This document shows, one piece after another, positions 1 through 9,066 of a stretch of 64,000 bases of DNA. The DNA is taken from contig MSXR01000006.1 in NCBI GenBank assembly GCA_002083655.1, forward strand, positions 53,483 to 117,482, given 5' to 3'. Each line of letters opens with the position of its first letter. The first letter of the stretch is position 1. This stretch comes from Proteobacteria bacterium ST_bin14 (GTDB taxonomy: Bacteria; Pseudomonadota; Alphaproteobacteria; Sphingomonadales; Sphingomonadaceae). The translations under genes were made by a program, and so were the position numbers. The notes under the pieces are model-generated. The model ran no database searches and was not told where the DNA came from. It saw only the letters and a list, made by a program, of their open reading frames with translations.

Positions 1-55
1 CGCAGCGAAGCAATCCAGCCTATCCGCGAGCACGCCGCTGGATTGCTTCGCTGCG
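1..55. repeat. Palindromic intergenic repeat, 19-bp arms
   Basis: Positions 1-19 and 37-55 are perfect inverted copies (arm cgcagcgaagcaatccagc), separated by 17 bp. The sequence after the right arm (ctcgcaatgacga) resembles a small dispersed repeat common between genes in high-GC proteobacteria. The window may start inside the element, so its left boundary is unknown. It lies downstream of rsmA on the minus strand and could form a strong transcript hairpin. Its mobility or function is not shown. Confidence 0.75.
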
Positions 56-87
56 CTCGCAATGACGAGTGATCCTGAATTACGGCA

Positions 88-144
88 CGATGCTCTAGGG
101 ACGAAGCTCGCTCTGAGCGCAGTCGAAGCCTGTCCCGAGCATCG
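88..144. repeat. Second palindromic repeat downstream of rsmA
   Basis: The arms 88-102 (cgatgctctagggac) and 132-144 (gtcccgagcatcg) are inverted copies differing only by a 2-base insertion. The inner part contains gtcgaag motifs related to the gagcgaagtcgag core of the element inside cysI near 53.05 kb. Together with the repeat at 1-55 it fills the space after rsmA. No gene is visible in positions 1-220. Confidence 0.6.
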
Positions 145-220
145 TCGAAGGGGGCAAGCGTAGCGCCGATGGTGAGGGGGCTTCGGCCTCGCTCAGCCCG
201 AACGGGGCCAACCCGACCGG

Positions 221-1048
221 TTATCCCCGCGCTGCCGCCAGCAGCTTTGCCAGCGCTACAAACTCGGCCACGCTCACTGTCTCCGCGCGCCGGGTGGCGG
301 CTATGCCCATTGCCTCCAGCGCGTCGACCGCGCCCGGCACGCTTTTCAGGCTCTGGCGCAGCATTTTGCGGCGCTGGCCGAATGCAGCGGCGGTGATCTG
401 TTCCAGCATCCCAAGCGGCACGCCAGCGGGGCTTTCCAGCGGCGTGAGGTGCACCACGGCTGACATCACCTTGGGCGGCGGGGTGAAGGCTGAACGATGG
501 ACCGGCATCGCGATCCGTGCCGTGGTGCGCCACTGTGCCAACACCGCCAGCCGACCATAATGTTCGCTATCCACGTCCGCGACGATTCGGTCCGCAACTT
601 CCTTTTGGAACATCAGCGTCAGGCTTTGCCACCACGGTGCCCAGGGCGCGGACAGCCAGTTTACCAGCAGCGCGGTGCCGATATTATAGGGCAGGTTCGC
701 CACGATATGCGGGTGCCCCGTGAACAGCGACGGCGCGTCAATCGCCATCGCATCCTCCTCAATCACCCGCAGCCTGCCCGGATAGGCCTCGCCCAGTTCG
801 TCCAGCGCCGGGATGCAGCGCCGGTCGCGCTCCACCGCCGTCACGCTTGCACCGGCTGCCAGCAACGCGCGGGTTAGGCCGCCGGGGCCGGGGCCGACTT
901 CAAACACCGCCGCGCCCTCCAGATCACCCGGAATGCGCGCGATCCGGCCCAGCAATTGCCCGTCGAGCAGAAAATTCTGCCCCAGCGCCTTGCTCGCCTG
1001 TAATCCGTGCCGCGCAATCACGTCGCGCAACGGCGGCAGCGTCGTCAC
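221..1048 (-). CDS. rsmA: 16S rRNA dimethyladenosine transferase RsmA/KsgA
   Basis: This SAM-dependent enzyme dimethylates two adjacent adenosines (A1518/A1519) in the 3' terminal helix of 16S rRNA, late in small-subunit assembly. The 275-aa protein has the expected length. It carries LGQNFLLD near the N-terminus, the SAM loop EVGPGPGGLT around residue 50, and the catalytic NLPYN motif near residue 118. A C-terminal helical domain contains FGQRRKMLRQSLK. The start is GTG at 1048, overlapping the pdxA stop by 4 bp (GTGA), which suggests translational coupling. It is the last gene of lptD-surA-pdxA-rsmA. Confidence 0.97.
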   Translation of the reverse strand: MTTLPPLRDVIARHGLQASKALGQNFLLDGQLLGRIARIPGDLEGAAVFEVGPGPGGLTRALLAAGASVTAVERDRRCIPALDELGEAYPGRLRVIEEDAMAIDAPSLFTGHPHIVANLPYNIGTALLVNWLSAPWAPWWQSLTLMFQKEVADRIVADVDSEHYGRLAVLAQWRTTARIAMPVHRSAFTPPPKVMSAVVHLTPLESPAGVPLGMLEQITAAAFGQRRKMLRQSLKSVPGAVDALEAMGIAATRRAETVSVAEFVALAKLLAAARG

Positions 1049-2037
1049 CCGAATTCGGCGCGGCGCGCAGCGGCGCTGGCGGCGAGTTGGATCGCGGCAA
1101 TCGTCGCGCCTGGCTGAGCCAAATCCTTGCCAGCGATGTCAAAAGCCGTGCCGTGATCAGGCGATGTGCGGACGATCGGCATGCCTAATGTCATGTTCAC
1201 GCCATCATCGAAATGCAGCGTTTTTAACGGGATCAGCGCCTGATCATGATAACAGCACAGCGCCGCATCATAGCGGGCACGGGCGCGTGGGTGGAACATC
1301 GTGTCGGCGGCGAGCGGCCCAACAATGTCCATCCCCTCATCGCGCAACAGCGCGACGGCGGGCATCAGGATGTCGATTTCCTCACGCCCCATTGATCCTT
1401 GTTCGCCGGCATGCGGGTTGAACCCGGCCAGTGCGAGCCGGGGGTTTTCAATGCCGAAATTCCGGGTCAGCCCGCGCGCCGTTACTCGGGCTTTTGCAAC
1501 GATCAGGTCAATCGTCAGCATCGCCGATACGTCATTCAGCGGCACGTGCGTCGTGATTGGCACCACGCGCAACGACGGGCCTGCCAGCATCATCACCGTA
1601 TTTTCGCGGGAAATGCCGCACCGTTCCGCCACAAATTCGGTCTGGCCCGGATCAGTGAAGCCAATGTGATAGAGCTGTGCTTTTGATACCGGCCCCGTTA
1701 CCAGCGCGCCTGCCGCGCCCGACCGCGTCAGCCCCACGGCCAGTTCCAGCGCGTGCAGCGCACATCGCGCGCCGTCCACATCGGGATGGCCGGGGTTGAT
1801 GTCACCCGCATCCTGAATCGACAATACGGGCAGCGCGGTGTCGAACAGCGCAAGCGCATCGCTCGGCGCGCTTACCCGCTCGACAGGGCCGTCCCACACT
1901 TTTTCGATTGCGCGCACGTCCCCCACCGCAAAAAACGGTGGCAGATCGTGCAGCGCGCGCAGCGCCCAGGCCTTTGCGACAACTTCGGGGCCAATCCCGG
2001 CGGGATCACCCATGGAGACGGCGATCGGTGCCAGCAC
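1045..2037 (-). CDS. pdxA: 4-hydroxythreonine-4-phosphate dehydrogenase PdxA
   Basis: PdxA oxidises 4-phosphooxy-threonine in the DXP-dependent pyridoxal phosphate pathway, using NAD and a divalent metal. The 330-aa product opens with VSMGDPAGIGPE. It contains GFNPHAGEQG (metal-binding His) and CYHDQALIPLKTLHFDDGVN, followed by RTSPDHGTAFD, all typical of the family. Translation probably starts at GTG 2037, because the next in-frame ATG would cut into the conserved SMGDPAGIG segment. It lies 7 bp after surA and overlaps rsmA by 4 bp. This grouping is common in proteobacteria. Confidence 0.97.
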   Translation of the reverse strand: MLAPIAVSMGDPAGIGPEVVAKAWALRALHDLPPFFAVGDVRAIEKVWDGPVERVSAPSDALALFDTALPVLSIQDAGDINPGHPDVDGARCALHALELAVGLTRSGAAGALVTGPVSKAQLYHIGFTDPGQTEFVAERCGISRENTVMMLAGPSLRVVPITTHVPLNDVSAMLTIDLIVAKARVTARGLTRNFGIENPRLALAGFNPHAGEQGSMGREEIDILMPAVALLRDEGMDIVGPLAADTMFHPRARARYDAALCCYHDQALIPLKTLHFDDGVNMTLGMPIVRTSPDHGTAFDIAGKDLAQPGATIAAIQLAASAAARRAEFG

Positions 2038-2044
2038 CGGCCGA

Positions 2045-3412
2045 TCAGCGATATTCGACGACGGCGTCGCGCCGAAGATCGCGGAGCTTGTGGTCAGCGC
2101 GAAGGTTTACGCCGCGTTGCTCCATTTGCGACCGAACTTGCTCCATGCTCGGCATGGATGCTGATTTCGGGTCGTCGCGACCGCACAGCACCAATGCGCG
2201 AACCCCGTCAGTCGGCGATCCGAATGGCGGCGTCGCTTCGCCGATTTGCAGCGCGAGCATCAGATCCTGCAGCTGGGCCGGCAGGTCGCGCACGCGCACC
2301 GCATTGTTATCCACCACCTCGGCACCGAATGCGGCGGCGGCTTTGGCGACATCGCCACACCCCTTGATGCCCTGAGTCATCTTGGCAAAGGCGGCGACTT
2401 TTTCGGTCGCTTCAGCCTGGGTGATCCCGGCCTTGAAGCCCATGCTGATCTGGCGGAGGTTGAGCACGGCGTCGCGCACATCCGCTGTACCCACTTTGCG
2501 GGTGTCGACCAGATATAGGATTGAATAGCCGCCCGGCACCGGCACTGGCCCGGCGAGCTGGTTGACCTTCATTTCAACGGCTGCCTGTGCAAGCGTTTCG
2601 GGAAGCTGCCCGGCGCGCACCCAGCCCAAATCGCCGCCCACCGCACGGGTCGTTGCTTCCGATCGTTCCTGTGCAACCTGCTCAAATGGCTTTTCGCCCT
2701 TTTGAATAACCGCCATCAGCGCGCGTGCTTCAGAAATAACCTGCTGCTCGCGATCTTCGCTCGCGGTAAGGTATATTTCCTTGACGTGAAATTCTTCGGA
2801 ACCCTGATTGGCTTGCAACCGCTTGAGAATGCTTTCAACTTCGCTGTCGCCGACATTGATGAATGGCTCAACCTTGCGGCGCAGATAGCGGCTCCAGGCA
2901 AGTTCGGCCTCAATCTGGCGGCGCAGCGATCGTTCGGATGAACCGATTTGCCGCAGATACACCCGCAGCTCGGGTACCGGCTTGCTAAAGCTGCGCGCAA
3001 CGCCCGAAAAGCCGCGATCAATCTCATCCTTGGTGATCGTGACTTCGGCGGCCTTGGCTTCCTGAATTTGCAGCGTCTCGTCGATCAAGCTGCTCAACAC
3101 CTGTCGGCGCAGCTGTTCGCGGTCTTCGTCGCTGGGCTTCACATTATTGGCAGCGATGATCAACGCGACGCGCTGATCCACATCGGTGCCGGTGATGACG
3201 GCATCGTTCACAATGGCGGTTGGCTTGCGCACATTGGGGTCAAGTTTGCCGAAAATCTGAAGATTAGCGGGGATATTCAGCCCCGTATCAGGCAGCTGGT
3301 TGTCAGCCACAGTCTGCGCAATCGCGACGCTGGCCATTGTAATGCCAGTGGCAATGCCAGTGGCCAACAAGGCGGAACGGCCTATCCGGCGCATCTTTGC
3401 AAATGAATACAT
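2045..3412 (-). CDS. surA: Periplasmic peptidyl-prolyl isomerase / chaperone SurA
   Basis: SurA escorts outer-membrane proteins, LptD among them, through the periplasm. The 455-aa protein starts with basic residues and a hydrophobic signal peptide ending near ASVAIAQ. A SurA N-terminal helical domain follows (about residues 50-170). One clear parvulin domain lies around 205-305 (FHVKEIYL ... GGDLGWVRAGQL ... GGYSILYLVDTR). The region after it resembles a degenerate second parvulin domain and contains two Cys residues. The ATG at 3412 is preferred over the GTG immediately before it. The neighbour upstream is lptD, its best-known client. Confidence 0.95.
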   Translation of the reverse strand: MYSFAKMRRIGRSALLATGIATGITMASVAIAQTVADNQLPDTGLNIPANLQIFGKLDPNVRKPTAIVNDAVITGTDVDQRVALIIAANNVKPSDEDREQLRRQVLSSLIDETLQIQEAKAAEVTITKDEIDRGFSGVARSFSKPVPELRVYLRQIGSSERSLRRQIEAELAWSRYLRRKVEPFINVGDSEVESILKRLQANQGSEEFHVKEIYLTASEDREQQVISEARALMAVIQKGEKPFEQVAQERSEATTRAVGGDLGWVRAGQLPETLAQAAVEMKVNQLAGPVPVPGGYSILYLVDTRKVGTADVRDAVLNLRQISMGFKAGITQAEATEKVAAFAKMTQGIKGCGDVAKAAAAFGAEVVDNNAVRVRDLPAQLQDLMLALQIGEATPPFGSPTDGVRALVLCGRDDPKSASMPSMEQVRSQMEQRGVNLRADHKLRDLRRDAVVEYR

Positions 3413-3490
3413 CACGGTCTTTATATTCCCACTAATCGATCAGATACAGGATCGCACGGGCCTGTTCGGCCATCATAGCTGAATGCAAGC

Positions 3491-5743
3491 TTAGCGCCCG
3501 AGGTTCTTGAATGCCAGCGTCAACAAGAAACTGTCGCCGCGCCGCGCGTCCCCGGTGTCCTGATAATCGCGCTTCCACGTAACGCCCAGCCGCAAACAAT
3601 CGTCTTCATACGCAAAACCAATGCGGTGGCGCACCGGATCAAAGCCATTTGCCTGCGATGTCGGGTCTTCGCTGCGCCCCGTCAGGTTCACGACCGCCGA
3701 TCCAAATAGTGACCAGAAGCGCGCAAATTGCACCCGCCCGCCTGCGCGGATTTCCTCGCGATCACGCAAATCCTCCAGCGAGGGGGCGATGTTCCGGTTC
3801 AGCCGCAGATATCCCAGCAGCAGATAAGTGCCGCGCGTGCCGATTGTTGCGTCCACTTCATTGCGGCGAACTGCCAGGCCGTCCTTGTCGAGCCGATACC
3901 GGTGGGTGATGGAAACCAGATCTTTGTACCGCAAAACGTTTCGGCCAACGATGTCTGACACCCGGTCGCTTAATCCGGTACCGTCGGGAAACAGCGTGAA
4001 AGCCGATGTCAGGCGATAGCTTTGGCCGATGTTCGCGTCGAACGAGAAATCGGGCAGGCTGTATGCCCATTCGAGCCCATAGGTAAGCCGGGTAGAATCT
4101 TCGAACCGGTCATAACCGGGAAAGCGGTTCAGCGAGAACAGGTTGGAATCTTCCAGGTCCACAGCGCGTGAATCTTCGTTCGGCACCGCCAGATTGCTCA
4201 GGCCCGGTGTGGCCACCAATTGCACCCGCGGGGTTAGCCGCTGTGCATTGCCCAGGAACTGCCCGATCAATGGCCATCTTATGTCGAGCGCCGCCACGCC
4301 AATCGCGCGCCCACGAAAACCATCGCGCCCACGGTAGCTGACGACGGTGGTTTCCAGCGTATCGTCAGTATGATAAATATCGCCGCGCGCCATCGCGGTC
4401 AGTGTTACTTCCTGGCCCAGCGGGGTAATCCGGCGCAAATCCCATTTCGCGCTGGCAAAGGCGCGCTGGGTATCCTGTCCCGCCGATCGCCCAATCGCCA
4501 GCGAGTTGAACTGCAATTCCAGTCGCCCGCCATTCAGGCCGACATTGTCGACCCGTCGGCGATAATCAATCTCAGGCAGCGCAATTGGCTGAAAACCCTG
4601 GCGGTCGCCCACACGCAGCGTCTGCACGGCCCAGCCAGCGACCGAAAAATAACTGTCCGCATCAATGCGTACCAGCTTCAACGTGTTGCGTAAAATATCA
4701 ACGCGCGAAATATCATAGCGGCGCAGGAACGTCCGGTCAGTGGTGGCACGCAGCGATCCGCTGATGCTCCAATTGGGGTTCAGCTGAAACTTGCCGCTCG
4801 CGTCGATATATCCGCGAAACACATTGTTGGCGGTTTGCGGGTTGGTCGACAGCGTATCAGTGCGGTCGCTGACCGTGGCATAACCCTGAATACGGTAAGC
4901 GCCAGTTGACGTAAGCGCGCGGTAATCGGCCTGGATTAGCGGCAGGGCGGCGCTGTATACGCGCGGTGTGAGTGTCAGCCCGCGATTTGGCGCAAGCTTG
5001 AAATAATAGGGCAGGGCAAATTCAGCGCCGTTGACGCGGCTATACTTTAGGTCGGGGGTCAAAAATCCATTGTCGGTGCCGTCGCCGACAGGGTTTGAAA
5101 ACGCGGGCAGTGGCAATGAGAAGATGCCGAACACGTTGACGCGTGCGCCCTTGTAATAAATGCGTTTCTTGTCGGGATTGTACACCACCCGCAGTGCGGT
5201 GATTTTCCACGATGGCTCTTTCGGGCAATTGGCCGAATCGAGCACTGAGCACGGGGTATAGGCGGCGTCGTCCAGCGTGACGATGCCATCCTTTCGGCTG
5301 CCGCGATCGGCCGCCAATCGCCCGCCCTGATCCAGCACAACGAGCATATTTTCGACCACGCCGTCTTTCAGCGAATCGGTTAGCTCAATTGTATCGCCAT
5401 AGGCTGCATCGCCGCCCGGATTGGTGATCACGATATTGCCGGTGGCGGTTACCAGCCCGGTCTTGCGGTTCCACACGATGCGGTCGGCACGCAGCCGATC
5501 ACCCTGGCGGAACATGCGGACGCCGCCATTGGCGATGACGATATCCGCCTTGCTGTCATATTCGATGCCATCGGCGCTGAATTGCACCTGGTCTGCCTCG
5601 CTGGGCAGGGGTGTTTCGCTGGGCGGTGGCAGCTCAACCGGGCGATCCTGCAGATCCTGTGCCGATGCCGGTGCCGCCGCCAATAGCGCGCCAAGCAGCA
5701 CCGGTATAAGCGCGCAGGAGGCAAGAAGAACAGAACGCTTCAC
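3491..5743 (-). CDS. lptD: LPS-assembly outer-membrane protein LptD
   Basis: LptD is the beta-barrel that, with LptE, inserts lipopolysaccharide into the outer leaflet of the outer membrane. After a signal peptide (SVLLASCALIPVLLGALLAA ... ASAQ), residues about 55-150 form an OstA/LptA-like jellyroll (FSADGIEYD, GGVRMFRQGDRLRAD). A long barrel domain of short amphipathic strands follows. Two pairs of Cys are visible: PCSVLDSANC early and DDC near the end. I place the start at GTG 5743 (VKRSVLL), because the open frame further upstream has no ATG and is not signal-like. The product is about 750 aa. It is first in lptD-surA-pdxA-rsmA and divergent from pepA. Confidence 0.93.
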   Translation of the reverse strand: MKRSVLLASCALIPVLLGALLAAAPASAQDLQDRPVELPPPSETPLPSEADQVQFSADGIEYDSKADIVIANGGVRMFRQGDRLRADRIVWNRKTGLVTATGNIVITNPGGDAAYGDTIELTDSLKDGVVENMLVVLDQGGRLAADRGSRKDGIVTLDDAAYTPCSVLDSANCPKEPSWKITALRVVYNPDKKRIYYKGARVNVFGIFSLPLPAFSNPVGDGTDNGFLTPDLKYSRVNGAEFALPYYFKLAPNRGLTLTPRVYSAALPLIQADYRALTSTGAYRIQGYATVSDRTDTLSTNPQTANNVFRGYIDASGKFQLNPNWSISGSLRATTDRTFLRRYDISRVDILRNTLKLVRIDADSYFSVAGWAVQTLRVGDRQGFQPIALPEIDYRRRVDNVGLNGGRLELQFNSLAIGRSAGQDTQRAFASAKWDLRRITPLGQEVTLTAMARGDIYHTDDTLETTVVSYRGRDGFRGRAIGVAALDIRWPLIGQFLGNAQRLTPRVQLVATPGLSNLAVPNEDSRAVDLEDSNLFSLNRFPGYDRFEDSTRLTYGLEWAYSLPDFSFDANIGQSYRLTSAFTLFPDGTGLSDRVSDIVGRNVLRYKDLVSITHRYRLDKDGLAVRRNEVDATIGTRGTYLLLGYLRLNRNIAPSLEDLRDREEIRAGGRVQFARFWSLFGSAVVNLTGRSEDPTSQANGFDPVRHRIGFAYEDDCLRLGVTWKRDYQDTGDARRGDSFLLTLAFKNLGR

Positions 5744-5927
5744 GCTGGCACAGTCCTCGAACAGTCGTCGACTGGCGGAAACGCCGCCACCTTTACCGCG
5801 CCCTATCGCATTGCCGGGGCGGGGCTGCAATGTTGCTTCGCCATTTCTCGTATCGGCTTTACCCGCCCCGGATCGCAAGCCTAAGGAGGTTTTGGCTCCC
5901 TATTTATTGACGATGCTAAGGATGAAG

Positions 5928-7418
5928 ATGCAAATCCAGTTTTCCGCCACCCGTCCCGCCCCCATGCCAGGAGCAATGCCCGTGCTTGCCCTGGCTGTTG
6001 AAAAGGACGGCCTTGATCGGATCAATTTCGGCGCATTTGATGCCGCCGCGCAGCGCCTGGCGCTGGGCGCCGCGCGCGCAGCCCGGTTTGACGGAGAGGC
6101 GGGGGCGATTGCTGAGGCATTTGTGGCGCTGGGCGACGCCGTTGTTCAGGTGCTGCTCTTGGGTGTCGGGCCGGGCGCTGAAACCGATTATGAACGGGCG
6201 GGCGGCGCATTGACCGCGCGGCTGTTAACGTCTGGCACTGAAGCAGTCGTGGTTGATTTTTCGAGCCTGGGCGGCGCGCCTGCGGCAACATCGGTGGCGC
6301 GCTTTGCCGCGGCAGCGGTGCAGCGGAGCTGGCGGATCGATATGTATCGCACCAAGCTGGCCGAAAAAGCCAAGCCGACGCTGTCGTCGATCACGCTGGT
6401 GGGCGCACCCGAAGGGGCAGAGGCCGCTTGGCACGCCCAGCACGCCGTGACGATGGGCCTTAACCTGACCCGCACCCTGGTCGCGCTGCCACCGAACATC
6501 TTGTACCCGGTCAGCTTTGTTGAACGGTTCCGCGCCGATGTTGAGGGACTTGGGCTGGAAATCAGCGTGCTCGGCGAAGCGGAGATGGCCGCGCTCGGCA
6601 TGGGCGCGCTGCTCGGCGTCAGCCAGGGGTCGGTGCGCGATGCGCAGCTGCTGGTGATTAAATGGAGCGGGAAGGGGGCGGGTGATCCCGACCTCGCACT
6701 GGTCGGCAAGGGTGTTACGTTCGACACCGGCGGCATCTCGCTGAAGCCCGGGCCGGGCATGGAAGACATGAAGTGGGACATGGGCGGCGCGGGTGCCGTG
6801 GCAGGCGCGATGAAGGCGCTCGCCTTGCGCAAGGCCAAGGCCAATGTCGTCGGCGTGTGCGGTCTGGTGGAAAACATGCCCGACGCCAATGCCCAGCGCC
6901 CCGGCGATATCGTCACGTCCATGTCGGGCCAGACCATCGAAATCCTCAACACCGATGCCGAAGGGCGACTGGTGCTGTGCGACGCGATCACCTGGGTACA
7001 GAAAAACCACCGTCCCAAGACGATCGTCGATCTGGCGACCCTCACTGGCGCGATGATCATCGCACTGGGCAATGAACATGGTGGTATGTTCGCCAATGAT
7101 GATGGGCTGGCCGATCAATTGTTGGCGGCGGGCAAGGCATCGGGCGACCTGCTGTGGCGCTTCCCGCTGTCCGATGCGTACAACAAGCTGATCGACAGCC
7201 CGATTGCGGACATGAAGAATGTCGGCCCGCGCGGCGCCGGATCAATCACAGCGGCGCAGTTCATCCAGCGCTTTGTCGACAAGGGCGTTCGCTGGGCGCA
7301 TCTCGACATCGCCGGGATGGTCTGGGCAGACAAGCCGGGCGCAACCTTTGACAAGGGCGCGACGGGGTATGGCGTGCGGCTGCTCGACCGATTTGTGGGG
7401 GATAACTTCGAAGGCTGA
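5928..7418 (+). CDS. pepA: Leucyl aminopeptidase (M17 family)
   Basis: This cytosolic di-zinc/manganese aminopeptidase removes N-terminal residues and acts in peptide turnover. The C-terminal catalytic domain has VGKGVTFDTGG and SLKPG, then MKWDMGGAGAV and the hallmark NTDAEGRLVL. The N-terminal macro-like domain is divergent. The 496-aa length is normal. I chose ATG 5928 because aagga at 5918-5922 lies just upstream. Nearby alternatives are ATG 5913 and 5922. A textbook Shine-Dalgarno sequence (aaggaggt, 5883-5890) lies too far from these ATGs but only 2 bp before an in-frame TTG. pepA is followed by holC, a conserved pairing. Confidence 0.96.
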   Translation: MQIQFSATRPAPMPGAMPVLALAVEKDGLDRINFGAFDAAAQRLALGAARAARFDGEAGAIAEAFVALGDAVVQVLLLGVGPGAETDYERAGGALTARLLTSGTEAVVVDFSSLGGAPAATSVARFAAAAVQRSWRIDMYRTKLAEKAKPTLSSITLVGAPEGAEAAWHAQHAVTMGLNLTRTLVALPPNILYPVSFVERFRADVEGLGLEISVLGEAEMAALGMGALLGVSQGSVRDAQLLVIKWSGKGAGDPDLALVGKGVTFDTGGISLKPGPGMEDMKWDMGGAGAVAGAMKALALRKAKANVVGVCGLVENMPDANAQRPGDIVTSMSGQTIEILNTDAEGRLVLCDAITWVQKNHRPKTIVDLATLTGAMIIALGNEHGGMFANDDGLADQLLAAGKASGDLLWRFPLSDAYNKLIDSPIADMKNVGPRGAGSITAAQFIQRFVDKGVRWAHLDIAGMVWADKPGATFDKGATGYGVRLLDRFVGDNFEG

Positions 7419-7449
7419 GGCAGTTCGAAACGGGCAGGAGCAGGCGGGC

Positions 7450-7890
7450 GTGCAGGTCGATTTCTATCATTTGACCGTGCGCCCGCTTGACCGCGTGCTG
7501 CCCAAAATCGCCGAAAAGGTGGTGGAAACCGGGGGGCGGTTGCTGATCGTGGCGGACGAGGCGGCACGGCGCACCGCGCTCGACAAGCTGTTGTGGAGCT
7601 ATGCGCCGACAAGCTTTCTGCCGCACGCACAGGCGGCCGGGGCAAATGATGCCGCACAACCCGTGTTGATCGCGGGCGATGCGCTCGCGGCCAACGGCGC
7701 GCGCAACATCGCCATCGCCGACGCCCGCTGGCGCGATGAAGCGCTGGCCTTCGACCGCGCGTTCCACTTCTTCGACGACGACGCGATTGTGGAAGCGCGC
7801 GCAGCATGGCGCGCGCTGGCCGACAAACCGGGCGTGGAGCGCCGCTATTGGAAACAGACCGAAACGGGCGGCTGGGAGCAGGCGGCTTAG
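7450..7890 (+). CDS. holC: DNA polymerase III subunit chi
   Basis: HolC is a clamp-loader accessory subunit that links the replisome to SSB. The 146-aa protein starts QVDFYHLT and ends with a short polar tail, as in alphaproteobacterial chi. The core shows LLIVADEA, WSYAPTSFLPH and the typical block NIAIADARW. The start is GTG 7450, preceded by ggag. It lies 31 bp after pepA, and the pepA-holC-ndk order is conserved in this group, although here an accessory patch of about 1.2 kb separates holC from ndk. Confidence 0.9.
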   Translation: MQVDFYHLTVRPLDRVLPKIAEKVVETGGRLLIVADEAARRTALDKLLWSYAPTSFLPHAQAAGANDAAQPVLIAGDALAANGARNIAIADARWRDEALAFDRAFHFFDDDAIVEARAAWRALADKPGVERRYWKQTETGGWEQAA

Positions 7891-7976
7891 GTTGGGGCCG
7901 AGGCATGAAATTGGACAGCTATCGCCCATTTGCAATCATTCGCAGCTCGAACCAATTTTGGATCGTAAGCATCTGA

Positions 7977-8210
7977 TTTCTAGCTGCCTTTGTTCTCCTC
8001 GCTGGGCCGATTGCCGTGCTAGCCGGGTGCGATCCGCGCATGCACGTGGCGTTGGAGAAAGACTTTAACGGCACCGTCGATTACGGCTGCATTGAAAAGC
8101 GCTTCGCGCCGTTGCGCCGGATGTGGGATGAGGCTCGCAGCAGGCGGATGGGAATGAGCCGCGTGGGTTTAAACGCGGGATCACAGTCACCCAGTTTACC
8201 TAAGTCGTAA
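7977..8210 (+). pseudogene. Lipoprotein-like gene remnant without a start codon
   Basis: In one frame the DNA reads as a hydrophobic stretch ending in a lipobox (FVLLAGPIAVLAGC), followed by about 60 polar residues. The frame begins immediately after a TGA at 7974-7976 and has no ATG before the lipobox; the only start-like codon, GTG 8016, would remove most of the signal peptide. Its 3' end runs into the palindromic repeat at 8188-8261. I read this as a truncated or decayed lipoprotein gene, but it could be chance coding in a non-coding patch. No function can be assigned. Confidence 0.3.
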
Positions 8211-8261
8211 ACCGATAAACGACCGCTTTCGGCGCGAAGTGTAGACGACTGAAACTGGGTG
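8188..8261. repeat. Dispersed palindromic element, copy 1
   Basis: The left arm 8188-8208 (cacccagttt then agtcgt, with a small insertion) and right arm 8245-8261 (acgactgaaactgggtg) are inverted copies. The 17 bases at 8242-8258 recur perfectly in inverted orientation at 33318-33334. The inner core ccgctttcg also recurs there near 33345-33355. This shows a dispersed family with at least two copies in the window. The stretch 7891-8300 otherwise holds only the broken lipoprotein frame. Confidence 0.65.
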
Positions 8262-8300
8262 GGAAGCGGACATCCAAGTGGAGGCCGCGCGCTGCGCGCC

Positions 8301-8786
8301 TTAATCTACGCGCCAGTGACGTCTGCACAAGGAAGAAGCGCGGCTCCGATCGGCGAGGCACACACGCGAAACAGGCTCGAGCGAAAGCCTTGCTTCATCA
8401 ATCTGCCAAACGAGATTTGTTCTTTGATTGGCTGTCGCCACTGCGGACTCGAAGCGGCAGAACACCCGATGGCGCGTGGACCGAGGGACATGGCTTGGCT
8501 GCTGCGAGCGCTCAATTCGGCGGCAGCGCTCACTCTGAGTGACCACTCTGTAAATATTGATCGGTGGGCAGCTCTCTCCAGGGCCGGGACCCTCACATTC
8601 GGCATTGTAGCGATCTGCCGTGAGCGCCGACTGCAGTTCCGAAGGAGAGGGCAGCGGATCGAATGACTGACTGGGAAACGATCGAGTGATTCTGACACGA
8701 TAGGTGGCTTGATCGTCGTCCGGCACTGGGAGAGTTTGGGGAGCGGACTGAGCCGCGATCCCTAACGAAACAGCGACTAAAAGCAT
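8301..8786 (-). CDS. Secreted hypothetical protein, cysteine-containing
   Basis: I do not recognise this protein. It begins with a clean signal-peptide-like segment (MLLVAVSLGIAAQSA), then a polar region with several Cys residues spread to the C-terminus (AECEGPGPGESC, RVFCRFE, VCLADR, SLCRR). These would fit disulfides in an exported protein. The ATG at 8786 is chosen because gaggtgg lies about 10 bp upstream; ATG 8807 or GTG 8828 are alternatives. The DNA looks lower in GC than its neighbours and is bracketed by repeat fragments (agcggacat near 8266, atgtccgct near 8863). These are signs of recent acquisition. It may not be functional. Confidence 0.45.
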   Translation of the reverse strand: MLLVAVSLGIAAQSAPQTLPVPDDDQATYRVRITRSFPSQSFDPLPSPSELQSALTADRYNAECEGPGPGESCPPINIYRVVTQSERCRRIERSQQPSHVPRSTRHRVFCRFESAVATANQRTNLVWQIDEARLSLEPVSRVCLADRSRASSLCRRHWRVD

Positions 8787-9066
8787 CTTCACCGTGCCAC
8801 CTCGCATAAGCTGCAGCCATTTCTGCACCTGAGCTTCGGCCTCCGCAATAGGTCGAGGGCGGAATGTCCGCTAATGGGGCGAAAGCCGACAGGCCGGTTT
8901 TTATGAGTTTACCGCCTACTCCGATCCTTCCTTTCTGGGGGGAGGCTACACCCTCCATCCCCAGATCGCTCCCCCAAACCACCCAACCCTTGCCCCCCGC
9001 CGCGCCCGCCGCTAAAGGCGCGGTCGACCTATCCAAAACCACCCAAGCACAGGAACCGCACCAGTC

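Noticed and set aside
5883..5890. Perfect Shine-Dalgarno aaggaggt near pepA
   Set aside because: It is 22 bp or more from the in-frame ATG codons and only 2 bp from a TTG; the weaker aagga at 5918 has better spacing to ATG 5928, so I did not use it to set the start.
6188..7118. Two antisense frames of about 300 codons within pepA
   Set aside because: They lie opposite the conserved M17 catalytic domain and show no domain features.
7679..8068. Frame running from holC into the accessory patch
   Set aside because: It overlaps holC in another frame and ends in low-complexity Arg/Ser/Thr sequence; no sign of coding.
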